A stretch of 56,123 bases of DNA from contig NZ_MSKL01000023.1 in the NCBI RefSeq assembly GCF_001937665.1, forward strand, positions 10,887 through 67,009, in the 5' to 3' direction. This DNA comes from Actinomyces oris (GTDB lineage: Bacteria; Actinomycetota; Actinomycetes; Actinomycetales; Actinomycetaceae). This document shows positions 8,089 through 17,261 of the stretch, in pieces. The translations under genes and the position numbers were made by a program. Positions within the stretch are counted from its first letter, which is position 1. Each line of letters begins with the position of its first letter. A model generated the notes under the pieces. That model searched no databases. It was given only the letters and a program-made list of their open reading frames with translations, and was not told the DNA's origin.

Positions 8089-8544
8089 ATGATGGATGGG
8101 CCTATGGGTGGCCAGATGGAGGACCAGATGGTCCTGCTCCAGAACATGTCGACCGACTGGGGCAACTGGATGCAGTCCGTAGACGCCCAGGAGGTCGTGG
8201 TGGAGGTTGAGGGGGTGGGGACCCGCGCCGCCGTGACGAGTCGCGTGCTCAGGCCCCGTGGCATTCTGCGCCGCGCCCAGTGGGCCGAGAACGAGATGCC
8301 CGTTGAGCTGGTCCGTGAGGCCGTGCGCCTGCGGGCGCTCATGGCCCACCCCCGTGGCGGGACCTGGACCTGGGCGGCGCTGTCCATGAAGAGCAGCGAG
8401 GGATACAAGCTCATCTCCGACTTCGACTATGACCGCGAGCCGGTCCTCGACCCGCCCTACACGGCGGAGGACTGCGCCAAGGAGCTGGAGGTCTTCCCCC
8501 GTGACCCCGGCGCGATCCCCGACTGGATGAAGATCGGGATCTGA
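8089..8544 (+). CDS. Putative YezG/DUF600-like immunity protein
   Basis: A 151-residue soluble protein with a Met-rich start. The C-terminal end LEVFPRDPGAIPDWM resembles the tail of YezG/DUF600-type immunity proteins of polymorphic toxins. The next gene ends with a matching motif, so the two are likely distant paralogues. The ATG at 8089 has GGAGGGG 9 nt upstream, which decides against the upstream TTG and GTG. No toxin gene lies adjacent. The family call rests on the motif alone and is tentative. Confidence 0.5.
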   Translation: MMDGPMGGQMEDQMVLLQNMSTDWGNWMQSVDAQEVVVEVEGVGTRAAVTSRVLRPRGILRRAQWAENEMPVELVREAVRLRALMAHPRGGTWTWAALSMKSSEGYKLISDFDYDREPVLDPPYTAEDCAKELEVFPRDPGAIPDWMKIGI

Positions 8545-8658
8545 GGACCGAAGTAATGAGCGAGGGCGTTCCGCTGTGACTAGTGGATCGATAGAACGGG
8601 AATGCCTCAGCAAGCAGAGTTCTCCAATCAATTGGAAAGCATGAAGGAGTGAGTGTGG

Positions 8659-9195
8659 ATGAATGTGGCCATTGACTTGAGTGCTGGCTTGTTTTCTCGG
8701 ATCGAGTCACTCTTGTTGGAATGGATTGAACGAGAGGGTTATAGTCGAGTTGATTTTGAATATAGTTATATCGCGCTTGCGGGTAGCTATATTTGTTGGG
8801 TTCATACACCTGAGGGGTCTGCGAGAGTTCATCTTCCTAGTGATATTAGTTTGATTGTGCGCGACCTTCGACGCTCTCAGGTCGATTCTCATCGCGGTGC
8901 GTGGTTGTGGTCGCATTTTTGGGTGGATGCTGCTGAGGGGGTGCTGCATCAGGAGTGTGATTGGATGCGTGAGCCGGAAATTGATGATGAACCTGTCGGG
9001 AATGGTGATGCCGCGTTTGAGCTGGATCAGTTTCCTCGGGATCCGGAGTGGATTCCGGAGTGGATGGCAACCAAGGCGGCCGCTTATCACAAGGAGGCTG
9101 AGAGGCGGGAACGTCGTCGTCAGCGTGACCGTGAGCGACGGGCTAAGAAGAAGGCTGAGGCCGCCCAGCCTGAGGGCAATGGCGCTGGTGAGTGA
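8659..9195 (+). CDS. Putative YezG/DUF600-like immunity protein, AT-rich
   Basis: A 178-residue protein sharing LDQFPRDPEWIPEWM with the upstream gene (LEVFPRDPGAIPDWM). The first 90 residues are predicted alpha/beta. The C terminus is a highly basic and acidic helix (EAERRERRRQRDRERRAKKK). The ATG at 8659 has AAGGAG 9 nt upstream. Base composition is clearly more AT-rich than flanking genes, with many GTT, TTG and GAT codons, which suggests recent transfer. A role as an orphan immunity gene is inferred. Confidence 0.5.
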   Translation: MNVAIDLSAGLFSRIESLLLEWIEREGYSRVDFEYSYIALAGSYICWVHTPEGSARVHLPSDISLIVRDLRRSQVDSHRGAWLWSHFWVDAAEGVLHQECDWMREPEIDDEPVGNGDAAFELDQFPRDPEWIPEWMATKAAAYHKEAERRERRRQRDRERRAKKKAEAAQPEGNGAGE

Positions 9196-9204
9196 GTTGC
9201 AGGC

Positions 9205-9807
9205 GTGAGTGAGATGCGGGAACCCGAGGCTGTGACGTCCTCGGGTGGTTACTACACGATGCTGGAGTCGGCCCCGGAGGTCGACCCGGCGAGACGATCC
9301 GTGTCGGGGCCAGTGGCTGGGTATGGAGCCTTCCCTGCGCCTGGGGCTCCAGGTGCGCCGGCCCCCGGGATGGTGCCTGCGCCGATGATGGCTCCGGCAC
9401 CCGTCAAGGTACGTGCCCCATCCGGTGCTGAGGCCTGGGGTGCGGGGCTGTTCGGGTTGCTGGTGTTTGTGCCGGGCTTCAATGCGCTGCTGGCTGCGGT
9501 GGCGATGATCGTGATCGGCCTGTGGGACAAGAAGGATCTGCGGGAACCGGCCCGGACGAATCGTCGTCGGGCGGCGAGCTGGGGGCTGACGCTGCTGCTG
9601 GTGGAGGTAGCTCTGATAGTGATCCAGATCGCCGTGGTCTCCATTGCGAACGACTTCGATGAGTCGCCGTCCTTCATTCCGTGGGGCACCCCGATCATCA
9701 TGGCGCTGGTCATGGTCGGGGTCCACGTGCTGGTGTGCTCCGTCCAAGCGATCCGGGCCTACCGCGGCAAAACCACCCGCTTCGGAGGCATCCCCTTCTT
9801 CCGCTGA
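9205..9807 (+). CDS. Membrane protein of unknown function
   Basis: A 200-residue protein. The first 75 residues are Pro/Ala-rich and predicted disordered. About three membrane segments follow (LFGLLVFVPGFNALLAAVAM, WGLTLLLVEVALIVIQIAVV, IIMALVMVGVHVLVCSVQAI). The start is a GTG only 9 bp after the previous stop, so it is probably co-transcribed with the immunity-like gene. I do not recognise the family. It converges on the kinase gene. Confidence 0.65.
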   Translation: MSEMREPEAVTSSGGYYTMLESAPEVDPARRSVSGPVAGYGAFPAPGAPGAPAPGMVPAPMMAPAPVKVRAPSGAEAWGAGLFGLLVFVPGFNALLAAVAMIVIGLWDKKDLREPARTNRRRAASWGLTLLLVEVALIVIQIAVVSIANDFDESPSFIPWGTPIIMALVMVGVHVLVCSVQAIRAYRGKTTRFGGIPFFR

Positions 9808-9906
9808 CCACAACCCACATCACTGACGGTCCCCACGCTCCCACTGCACCTGGTCCCGGAAGCGGAAGCCACAAGGGACCTCGGCGTCACCCGCCGAAGC
9901 GGTATC

Positions 9907-11955
9907 TCAGCTCCCGAAGGGAGTCAGATTCGGAATCGGCAGCGCACCGGCGAAGGCCAGGATGAAGAACACGGCGCCAACACCCAGCATGCCCATCACC
10001 AGGTTCCTTCTGCCGCTGTCGCTGGGGGTGAACGAGTTGAGCATATGTGCGCCACCGCGTCGCGTCGCCGCCCCCCACGGCGCCAGCCACAGGATGAGAA
10101 GGTACGAGGCGATCTCGGTGAAATAGAGGATGTAGTAGCGACTAGTGGGGGGGAACGATCCGAGAATCGGGGCGTCGTCGTTCACCGCACCCGCCGAGTA
10201 GAAGAACGTGAGAAGGACGGTCGCGGTCCCCAAGGCCAGGAGAAAAGCGAAGCCAACAGATATCAGCGAGCGCAACAGGTACCACGGGCTCATTGCCCAC
10301 ATGCGGGAGTTGTCCGACGGAGCGGTGCCGCCGCGCTGGAGCCGGTTCCAGCGCCGAGCGTCCTGGGCCCGGCCCACAGTACCGGCGATCGCCGTCAGAA
10401 TCGCCCCGACAATGGCCATCCAGCCCGGTCTGACGATCCCGATCGAGGACAGCATGAACCACAGGGCCAGCATCGCCAGCGGGCGACGCACCGGCTCCTG
10501 CGCCCAATCAGGCAGCTCACCCGGGTGCCGGGGAGCGTTGAACCGGCGGACCTGCGCACCTGAGGAACCCGCCGCCATCGCCCCGGTCATCGCACCTGCA
10601 GGCGCAGCCGTCGGACCGGCGAGGGCCCGGGAGTAGCCGGGCTGATATGCCGTCGGATGCTGTCCCGAGTAGGGGAACATCGGCACCTGCCCGGACGGCG
10701 CCGGCCGCGGGTAAGCACCAGACGTGGCCGCAGGCGCAGGAGCACCCACGCCGTACTGCATTGACTGCGCCCCCATCGAGGGCATCGCCGAACCGCTCTG
10801 GTGCCACGAACGCGGCGGAATGGCCGGCGGGGGCTGTGCGGAAGCGCCGGAGGCGGCCGACGGCGTCGCGTAACCGTACCCGCCCTCCGCGCCGGAGGCC
10901 GCGGAGACGGGACTGCCGTATGCGGCCGGGGAGGCCGAGGTCGCGCTGCGAGCATCGCGAGGAGAACCCGGGGCCGAGCCGTAGCCCGAGACGAAGGTGC
11001 TGGTGCTCCGCGCCAGCTCACTGGACTCCGGCTCCTCGTCCTCGGGCCCCAGGAGCCGGTCGACCGCCTCCTGCCCGGTCCCACCCTCGGCGATCTCATC
11101 GAGCACCTCCAGCAGACCGTCCGGGTCCAGCCGGTTGTCCGCCTCGGGGGCGAGCGCCGCCGTGAACGCCCGCGCCAGCGCCGGGCTCTCCTCCTCCAGG
11201 TTGCCCAGCTCCGGGGTGCCCGCGTAGACGCGCCGGAAGACCACCTGCCAGGCGCCAGAACCGAAGGGCGCCAGCCCGGTGACGGTGAACAGGAGCACGC
11301 CGGCACAGGCGTACCAGTCGACGTCGGAATTCGGCTCCCCGCCGTCGAGCATCTCCGGAGGGATGAATCCCGGTGTGCCCGTGACCTGCCCGGTCTGCGT
11401 GAGCCGGACGTCGTCCGCCACCTGGGCGATGCCGAAGTCGATGAGAACCGGCCCCTGCGCACTGAGCATGACGTTGGAGGGCTTGAGGTCGCGGTGGATG
11501 ACACCGGCAGCGTGCACCGCGCGCAGCGAGTCGACCAGCCCGTGGGCCAGGTCGGCCAGGTCGCGGGCGTCGGTGGTCAGGTCGTAGACGCCCTCGTGCT
11601 CCACCTCGTGCTGCAGGGTGGGGCCCTCAATGAGCTCGGTGATGACGAAGGTGATGCCCTGGGAGCCGTCCCCGGTCTCAATGTCCAGGATGCGCGCCAC
11701 GCGCGTGTCCCTCACGCGGGCCAGGACGCTGGCCTCCCGCTCCAGGCGGCGCCGAGCCGTGGGGTCCGCGGCGATCTGCGGGTGGAGGATCTTCATGGCC
11801 ACGTGGCGCCCACCCTCATCGGTGGCCTCCCACACCACGCCCATGCCCCCGGCGCCCAGGCGACGCAGAAGCCGGTATCCCCCCACCAGGGTGCCGGCGC
11901 GCAACTTGCTCAGGGTGACCGGCTCGCCCGCGTGCGCGTCGAAGTTCTGCGTCAT
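9907..11955 (-). CDS. Membrane-anchored Ser/Thr protein kinase (PknB type)
   Basis: A 682-residue kinase. The catalytic domain spans about residues 25-290: GAGGMGVVW P-loop (34-42), catalytic Lys55, HRDLKPSN (154-161, catalytic Asp156), DFG (173-175) and GTPGFIPPE in place of the usual APE. A disordered Ser/Pro/Ala/Tyr-rich linker follows, then four hydrophobic segments at the C terminus. No extracellular PASTA repeats are present, so the sensing mode differs from PknB. A TACTGT box lies 7 nt before the ATG at 11955, favouring a leaderless start there over the GTG at 11964. Substrates unknown. Confidence 0.88.
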   Translation of the reverse strand: MTQNFDAHAGEPVTLSKLRAGTLVGGYRLLRRLGAGGMGVVWEATDEGGRHVAMKILHPQIAADPTARRRLEREASVLARVRDTRVARILDIETGDGSQGITFVITELIEGPTLQHEVEHEGVYDLTTDARDLADLAHGLVDSLRAVHAAGVIHRDLKPSNVMLSAQGPVLIDFGIAQVADDVRLTQTGQVTGTPGFIPPEMLDGGEPNSDVDWYACAGVLLFTVTGLAPFGSGAWQVVFRRVYAGTPELGNLEEESPALARAFTAALAPEADNRLDPDGLLEVLDEIAEGGTGQEAVDRLLGPEDEEPESSELARSTSTFVSGYGSAPGSPRDARSATSASPAAYGSPVSAASGAEGGYGYATPSAASGASAQPPPAIPPRSWHQSGSAMPSMGAQSMQYGVGAPAPAATSGAYPRPAPSGQVPMFPYSGQHPTAYQPGYSRALAGPTAAPAGAMTGAMAAGSSGAQVRRFNAPRHPGELPDWAQEPVRRPLAMLALWFMLSSIGIVRPGWMAIVGAILTAIAGTVGRAQDARRWNRLQRGGTAPSDNSRMWAMSPWYLLRSLISVGFAFLLALGTATVLLTFFYSAGAVNDDAPILGSFPPTSRYYILYFTEIASYLLILWLAPWGAATRRGGAHMLNSFTPSDSGRRNLVMGMLGVGAVFFILAFAGALPIPNLTPFGS

Positions 11956-11962
11956 GGCCCCC

Positions 11963-11968
11963 ACAGTA
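11963..11968 (-). promoter_or_regulatory. -10 box TACTGT for leaderless kinase gene
   Basis: The minus-strand TACTGT ends exactly 7 nt before ATG 11955. The G-run between them could also serve as a weak ribosome site, so leaderless use is probable, not proven. Confidence 0.5.
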
Positions 11969-12260
11969 CCGGGCCGGATTCACTCGTGGGCGCCCCGAAC
12001 CTGTGGGGCTCTTCGCCCGACTGTGGGCCATGTCGCGGGAGTAAAACCAGTGATGGAGCCACATCGCCGGTCCTGGGACAGGTGGTTTCCGACGGCGGGG
12101 ATGGGGAGGTCTCCACCGGCCGCTGTCCGGGGGCGGGCCGACCCGCCCGCGGCCCGTCATCGACCCGTCCGTGGTCCGTCACCGACCCGCCACTGACCCG
12201 ACGGCGGTCTTTCACCGCCATCGCCATGGAAGACCAACCTGGCTGTTTGCTGGGAATCAC

Positions 12261-12289
12261 TAGTCAAAGCGGGGAACCTGTGTCAAGAT
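12261..12289 (+). promoter_or_regulatory. Candidate promoter for the sugar-ABC ATPase gene
   Basis: TAGTCA (12261-12266) and CAAGAT (12284-12289) are separated by 17 bp and would start transcription near 12296, about 108 nt before the ATG. The boxes match consensus only partly. The rest of the 448-bp gap (11956-12403) holds short degenerate CGACCCG-type repeats around 12145-12200 and a hairpin near 12200-12222, but no gene. Confidence 0.35.
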
Positions 12290-12297
12290 GAGCCCGT

Positions 12298-12385
12298 CCG
12301 CGGTCGAATGGCTGACCGCGGCACGTGTCAATGCGGACACGCATCGGCACCTTTCACGACGGATCGTCCGGCACGTACCTGCCGG
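12298..12385 (+). promoter_or_regulatory. Structured 5' leader with three hairpins
   Basis: Three perfect inverted repeats lie in series: CCGCGGTC/GACCGCGG (12298-12305, 12314-12321), CGTGTC/GACACG (12324-12329, 12336-12341) and CCGGCA/TGCCGG (12368-12373, 12380-12385). The last ends just before the AAGGGAAG ribosome site. The first could be an operator or, in RNA, the start of a regulatory leader. Confidence 0.45.
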
Positions 12386-12403
12386 TGAAGGGAAGCACCA
12401 CTC

Positions 12404-13531
12404 ATGGCAACTGTGACTTTCGAGAACGCCACGCGCATTTACCCGGGCAATGACCGCCCCAGCGTGGATGCTCTCAACCTCGAGATCGCCGATGGCGAGT
12501 TCCTCGTACTCGTTGGCCCCTCCGGCTGCGGTAAGTCCACCTCCCTGCGCATGCTCGCGGGCCTGGAGGACGTCAACGCCGGCCGTATCCTCATTGGTGA
12601 CCGCGACGTCACCGACGTTCAGCCCAAGGACCGTGACATCGCCATGGTCTTCCAGAACTACGCGCTCTACCCGCACATGACCGTGCACGACAACATGGGC
12701 TTCGCCCTCAAGATCGCCGGCACCCCCAAGGCCGAGATTGACAAGCGCGTGCGCGAGGCCGCCAAGATCCTCGGCCTGACCGAGTACCTGGACCGCAAGC
12801 CCAAGGCGCTCTCCGGTGGTCAGCGTCAGCGTGTGGCCATGGGCCGTGCCATCGTGCGCAAGCCCAAGGTCTTCCTCATGGACGAGCCGCTGTCCAACCT
12901 GGACGCCAAGCTCCGTGTGCAGACCCGCACCCAGATCGCCTCGCTCCAGCGCTCGCTGGGCGTCACCACGGTCTACGTCACCCACGACCAGACCGAGGCC
13001 CTCACCATGGGTGACCGCATCGCGGTCCTCAAGGACGGCGTGCTCCAGCAGGTCGGCACCCCGCGCGAGATGTACGACCACCCCGCCAACGACTTCGTCG
13101 CCGGCTTCATCGGCTCACCGGCCATGAACCTGGGGCAGTTCACGGTCAAGGGTGACGTCGCCACCGTCGGCGCCGCCAAGATTCAGCTGTCCAAGGCGAC
13201 CCTGGACGCCATCACCCCCGAGGACGGAGGCAAGGTGACCATCGGGTTCCGCCCCGAGTCGCTCGACGTCGTCTCCGCCCAGGACGAGCACTCCATCCCG
13301 GTGCGCCTGTCCTTCGTCGAGGAGCTGGGTTCCGACGCCTACATCTACGGTGAGCTCGTCGGCGCCGAGGACTCCGAGGCCAAGCTCGGCTCCGGTGAGG
13401 ACTCGAGCCAGATCATCGTGCGCGTGCCCCCGCGTACCGCCCCCGAGCCGGGCGAGACCGTCTACGTGCGGATCCGCCCCGGTCAGGAGCACATCTTCTC
13501 CGCCTCCACCGGCAAGCGCCTGCCTGCCTGA
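12404..13531 (+). CDS. ugpC: ABC transporter ATP-binding protein, UgpC/MsiK (MalK-like) type
   Basis: A 375-residue ATPase of carbohydrate ABC importers. Walker A GPSGCGKST (about 39-47), Q-loop MVFQNYALYPHM, signature LSGGQRQRVAMGRA, Walker B VFLMDEPLSNLD and switch His in VYVTHDQTEA are all present. A C-terminal MalK-type TOBE/regulatory domain follows (residues about 235-375). No permease or binding-protein gene is adjacent. It is therefore probably the shared, stand-alone ATPase that energises several sugar importers, as MsiK does in Streptomyces. The symbol follows common annotation practice; msiK would be equally fair. AAGGGAAG precedes the ATG. Confidence 0.88.
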   Translation: MATVTFENATRIYPGNDRPSVDALNLEIADGEFLVLVGPSGCGKSTSLRMLAGLEDVNAGRILIGDRDVTDVQPKDRDIAMVFQNYALYPHMTVHDNMGFALKIAGTPKAEIDKRVREAAKILGLTEYLDRKPKALSGGQRQRVAMGRAIVRKPKVFLMDEPLSNLDAKLRVQTRTQIASLQRSLGVTTVYVTHDQTEALTMGDRIAVLKDGVLQQVGTPREMYDHPANDFVAGFIGSPAMNLGQFTVKGDVATVGAAKIQLSKATLDAITPEDGGKVTIGFRPESLDVVSAQDEHSIPVRLSFVEELGSDAYIYGELVGAEDSEAKLGSGEDSSQIIVRVPPRTAPEPGETVYVRIRPGQEHIFSASTGKRLPA

Positions 13532-13542
13532 GGATGCTGAGC

Positions 13543-13582
13543 ACGACGGCGCCGTTCCCCAGCCCGGGGGCGGCGCCGTCGT
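13543..13582 (+). terminator. Strong hairpin after ugpC
   Basis: ACGACGGCGCCG (13543-13554) pairs perfectly with CGGCGCCGTCGT (13571-13582) 12 bp past the stop codon. No T-tract is present, as is common in high-GC actinobacteria. Confidence 0.65.
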
Positions 13583-13719
13583 CGCGCTCACCGAGGCGGG
13601 ACCGGGCCGGTGCGGCCACCGCCTGATGGGAGCCGCTCCGACGCCGACACTGTAAAAAGTGTGGTCGGCGGCTCATGTCTCGAAAAGCAAAATGGGTTCT
13701 GGCCTGAAAGAATGACCTC

Positions 13720-15096
13720 ATGTCCCAGTCCATGAAGATCACGGCGGCAACGATTGACCCGGCGCTGCTCGACCTCCCCTGGGAGACGGCGCTGGAGGAG
13801 TGGCCCACCGAAGTCCTTGCCGCGCTGCCCCGTGGTCTGTCGCGCCATATCGTGCGCTTCGTCAACCTCTCCGAGCGCGTCATCGCGGTCAAGGAGATCG
13901 GCGAGTCCGTGGCGCATCGCGAGTACGAGCTCCTGCGCGACCTGTTGCGGCTGGGGGCGCCCTGCGTGCACCCGACGGCGGTCATCACCGGCCGCAGCAG
14001 CGTCACCGGTGAGGAGCTCAACTCGGTGCTCATCACCGAGCACCTGTCCTACTCCCTGCCCTACCGGGCACTTTTCAGCCAGTACATGCGGCCCGAGACC
14101 GCCACCCGACTCATCGACGCGCTCGCCGTGCTGCTGGTGCGCCTGCACCTGCTGGGCTTCTACTGGGGGGACGTGTCCCTGTCCAACACGCTCTTCCGCC
14201 GCGACGCCGGGGCCTTCGCCGCCTACCTGGTGGATGCCGAGACCGGAGAGCTCTACCCCGAGGGGCTCACCGACGGCAAGCGCCTCTATGACATCGACGT
14301 GGCCCGCACCAACATCATCGGCGAGCTCATGGACCTCCAGGCCGGCGCCCTGCTGGAGCCGACCGTGGACACCATTGAGGTGGGGGACCGGATCGTCAGC
14401 CGCTACACCGAGCTGTGGGAGGTGCTCACCGCCGAGGAGTCCTTCTCCATGGATGAGCGCTGGCGCCTGCGCCGCCGGGTCGAGAAGCTCAACGAGATGG
14501 GCTACGACGTCGCCGAGCTCACCATGAACACCGACTCCCGGGGCGACCACATCACTATTCAGCCCAAGGTTGTCGACGCCGGCCACTACCACCGCCAGGT
14601 GATGCGACTGACCGGCCTGGACGTCCAGGAGCGCCAGGGTCAGCGCATGCTCAACGACCTGGAGGCCTACCGGGCCATCACTGGCCGCAGCGAGGACCCC
14701 ATCGAGCTCGTGGCCCACTCCTGGCTGGCGGAGGTCTTCGAGCCCACCATTCACTCAGTCCCCGTCGAGCTGCGCCGTAAGCTGGAGCCCGCGGAGATCT
14801 TCCACGAGATCCTCGAGCACCGCTGGTACATGTCCGAGGCCCAGGACCGCTACGTCACCACCCAGGAGGCGGTGGAGGACTACGTGGCCACGGTACTGCC
14901 CCAGCACCGTGACGAGCGGGCCTACCTGGGGGTCGGGGACACCCAGGAGATGGAGGCGATCGTCGTCGACGATGACATCGACGAGCCGCTGCCCGAGGAC
15001 GACGCCGAGTTCGCCGCCCGCGACGAGCAGACCCTGGCCGACTACGCCGCCAACCCCTACGGCTTCACCGCCGGCATGAAGTTCAAGGGGGAGTAG
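13720..15096 (+). CDS. DUF4032-domain protein with kinase-like (LPS kinase-type) fold
   Basis: A 458-residue soluble actinobacterial protein. The N-terminal half contains a degenerate small-molecule-kinase-like core: VIAVKEIGE, EYELLRDL, LITEHLSYSLPYRALF, and GFYWGDVSLSNTLF in place of a classic HxD catalytic loop, then YLVDAETGEL. The second half (IGELMDLQAGALLEP onward) matches my memory of the DUF4032 C-terminal domain. The function of the family is not established. AAGAAT lies 6 nt before the ATG, so the gene may be leaderless. An imperfect hairpin (about 13643-13671) lies upstream. Confidence 0.75.
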   Translation: MSQSMKITAATIDPALLDLPWETALEEWPTEVLAALPRGLSRHIVRFVNLSERVIAVKEIGESVAHREYELLRDLLRLGAPCVHPTAVITGRSSVTGEELNSVLITEHLSYSLPYRALFSQYMRPETATRLIDALAVLLVRLHLLGFYWGDVSLSNTLFRRDAGAFAAYLVDAETGELYPEGLTDGKRLYDIDVARTNIIGELMDLQAGALLEPTVDTIEVGDRIVSRYTELWEVLTAEESFSMDERWRLRRRVEKLNEMGYDVAELTMNTDSRGDHITIQPKVVDAGHYHRQVMRLTGLDVQERQGQRMLNDLEAYRAITGRSEDPIELVAHSWLAEVFEPTIHSVPVELRRKLEPAEIFHEILEHRWYMSEAQDRYVTTQEAVEDYVATVLPQHRDERAYLGVGDTQEMEAIVVDDDIDEPLPEDDAEFAARDEQTLADYAANPYGFTAGMKFKGE

Positions 15097-15209
15097 GGCG
15101 CGCTCCGCAGACCGGGCGGTGCGACGGCGTCGTCGGCGCAGGTGGTGACCGGCCGGTTGATAGCCTGATCTCGATCAGCTGAGGCGATGAGAAGGGCTGT
15201 GACGGAGAC

Positions 15210-15665
15210 ATGAGCGAGGACGCGCCCGCATTCCAGGCCCTGCCCGGGGCCACGCCGCAGAACAGCGCCTTCATCGACCTGTACTTCGACCCGTCCATCT
15301 CAATGCCGGGCAAGAGCACCGTGTCCGTCACGATCAACGGCTGGGCGATGCGCCTGTCCGCGGGCCAGTTCGTGAGGATCGCGGTGCCCCCGGGGTCGGC
15401 GAGCGTCGTCGTCGACCACTACGCGGCCTTCCTCAGTCCCAAGCCGCGCCTCCAGTTCGCCGTGCAGCCCGGACAGGTGGTCCCGGTGTTCTACCGCGCC
15501 TCGATCCTTCGAGGCGACCCGGGGGCGCTGAGCATAGGAAAGCATCGCGGCATGTCCCGAACTGAGAAGGGATCGCTGATCTTCGCGCTGGTGGTGCTGT
15601 TGTCTATTCTCGTCGCTGGCGTGGTGCCGTTGTTGATCTTCTTGAGCTTGGGGATGCCGGAGTAG
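15210..15665 (+). CDS. Small membrane protein of unknown function
   Basis: A 151-residue protein. The first 110 residues are predicted beta-rich (STVSVTINGWAMRLSAGQFV, SASVVVDHYAAFL, LQFAVQPGQVVPVFYRAS). One C-terminal membrane segment follows (SLIFALVVLLSILVAGVVPL). A GGAGAC sequence close to the ATG at 15210 supports the start. The topology suggests a cytosolic beta domain tethered to the membrane. No family recognised. Confidence 0.65.
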   Translation: MSEDAPAFQALPGATPQNSAFIDLYFDPSISMPGKSTVSVTINGWAMRLSAGQFVRIAVPPGSASVVVDHYAAFLSPKPRLQFAVQPGQVVPVFYRASILRGDPGALSIGKHRGMSRTEKGSLIFALVVLLSILVAGVVPLLIFLSLGMPE

Positions 15666-15706
15666 CCCGCCGGCGCACCTGCGGCTTGCGGGGGCGGCCT
15701 ACGAGC

Positions 15707-15880
15707 GGGGACATTCCACGCGGCCGGGTGCATTCCGCCCCGGAGGGGGACACCCCTCGCGTCCGGGGACAGGATTTCCGTCCCCGACGGCGTCGAAGGT
15801 CCCCGGACGTAGAGAAATGTCCCCGGACGCGTGGAAGGCCCCCGGTGGGTGGTGCCAGATGTCCCCGGTGGCGGGCTCTC
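15707..15880. repeat. GGGGAC-rich intergenic repeat cluster, family B locus 1
   Basis: At least six GGGGAC or GTCCCC words fall in about 170 bp. The cluster opens with CGGGGACATTCCACGCGGCC and closes with inverted forms (ATGTCCCCGG). The opening matches the cluster at 32188-32390. It fills the gap between two converging genes. Confidence 0.75.
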
Positions 15881-17120
15881 AGGCGCCGAGCTCCTCGGCG
15901 ACCAGGGCCATCTCCTCGTCGGCGCGGCGGCGCAGCTCGCGGTGACGCGTCCAGGAGGCCAGCGAGACCTCGGTGATGGCGTCCACCAGCAGGAAGGCCC
16001 CCACGGCCGCCACCCCGCCCGGGAGGTTCCCGGTCGAGCGGCGACGGCGCACGGCGGCACCCACGAGCGCCCCGCCCAGACCCGCCTCGAGCAGCGCGGC
16101 GCCCCGCACCGCCCACGGCTTGTCCGTCACCGTGCGCACGTAGCCCTGCCAGAAGGCCGAGCCGGGGGTCGAGGGGTCGGCCAGCAGCAGGCCCACGCTG
16201 CGGCCCACCGCGTTGGACAGCCCGCGCGGCTCGTGCACGACGACGCCGGGAACCTCCACCGGCGCCAGGCGGCCGGTGAGGACCTCCAGCACCCAGTCGG
16301 GCAGGCCCAGGGCCTGAAGCATCGCGGCGAAACCGTCAATGCCGGGCTGGACGATGGCGGCGGCCGCGGCCTCCAGGTCGGCGCCCGGCATGGCGTCGAC
16401 GATCCCCGACGCATCGGTCAGGTCTGCCAGGAGCTCGTCCACCAGGGACCTCAGGGCCGGGCCGGGCTCCTTGACCCCGCCCCACACGTAACGCGACGTC
16501 ATGCCCCAGGAGAAGACGGCGTCATCCTCCGGGTCCCCGGTGGGGATGGCGCGGATGGACATGTCCTCGGAGTCGGAGGTCAGCACCAGGGCCGGCAGGG
16601 ACTCCTCGTCCCAGCCGAAGGTGCCCAGCTCCGTGCCCTCACCGGAGTACATGACGATGCGGCGGTCCAGGCTCGGCGTCGAGGCCACCGCCAGGGGCCG
16701 CTCCAGCAGGGTGGCCTGCAGCGGCACCATGTAGGCGCTCATCGGGGAGATCACCACGGTGCGGGCGCTGGCCGAGCCGTGGTGGGAGATCGTGGGCAGC
16801 TCGACGTCGTCGGGCAGGGCGTTGAAGGCCGCCGGCCCCACGGCGACATCGGCCGTGAACTCCCGGGCCAGGGACTCCACGAGCTCACTGACTCTCGGTC
16901 CGGGCACAACTCCCCCGCGCGAGGGCGGCGTCACCGCGACCCGGCCCTCGACGTCGGTCATGAGGGTGAGGCTGAGCAGGTGGGTGGTGGCCGGGAACCA
17001 CTCCAGGCGCACGACCACCCCGCGCTCGGCGAAGGCGTCGGCGACCGCCTCCGGCGTCGTGCCCGGCGCGATGAGCACGCCGTCGGTGCGGTTCCAGCGC
17101 TGCGAAGCGTCCTGGGCCAT
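15879..17120 (-). CDS. Conserved hypothetical protein (413 aa)
   Basis: The ATG at 17120 has an AGGAGG site 5 nt upstream, which fixes the start over the longer frame. Residues 1-250 look like a mixed alpha/beta domain and include TPEAVADAFAERGVVVRLEW and SLTLMTDVEGRVAVTPPSRG. A weakly hydrophobic stretch near residue 385 (LPGGVAAVGAFLLVDAITEV) may be a membrane helix. No catalytic motif is apparent and I do not recognise the family. It stands alone, with the repeat cluster at its 3' side. Confidence 0.6.
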   Translation of the reverse strand: MAQDASQRWNRTDGVLIAPGTTPEAVADAFAERGVVVRLEWFPATTHLLSLTLMTDVEGRVAVTPPSRGGVVPGPRVSELVESLAREFTADVAVGPAAFNALPDDVELPTISHHGSASARTVVISPMSAYMVPLQATLLERPLAVASTPSLDRRIVMYSGEGTELGTFGWDEESLPALVLTSDSEDMSIRAIPTGDPEDDAVFSWGMTSRYVWGGVKEPGPALRSLVDELLADLTDASGIVDAMPGADLEAAAAAIVQPGIDGFAAMLQALGLPDWVLEVLTGRLAPVEVPGVVVHEPRGLSNAVGRSVGLLLADPSTPGSAFWQGYVRTVTDKPWAVRGAALLEAGLGGALVGAAVRRRRSTGNLPGGVAAVGAFLLVDAITEVSLASWTRHRELRRRADEEMALVAEELGA

Positions 17121-17261
17121 GGGGACCTCCTGTGGATCGGATGCGGCCCATTGTGTCAGCAACGGGGCCGTCATGGAGAAGTGTAAACCGGGCGCTTTCG
17201 ACCTGGTCGGCCGGATCGGCCGGCTCTGCCGGAGGCTGCCGGCCCTGAGCGGCGGTGTGGG

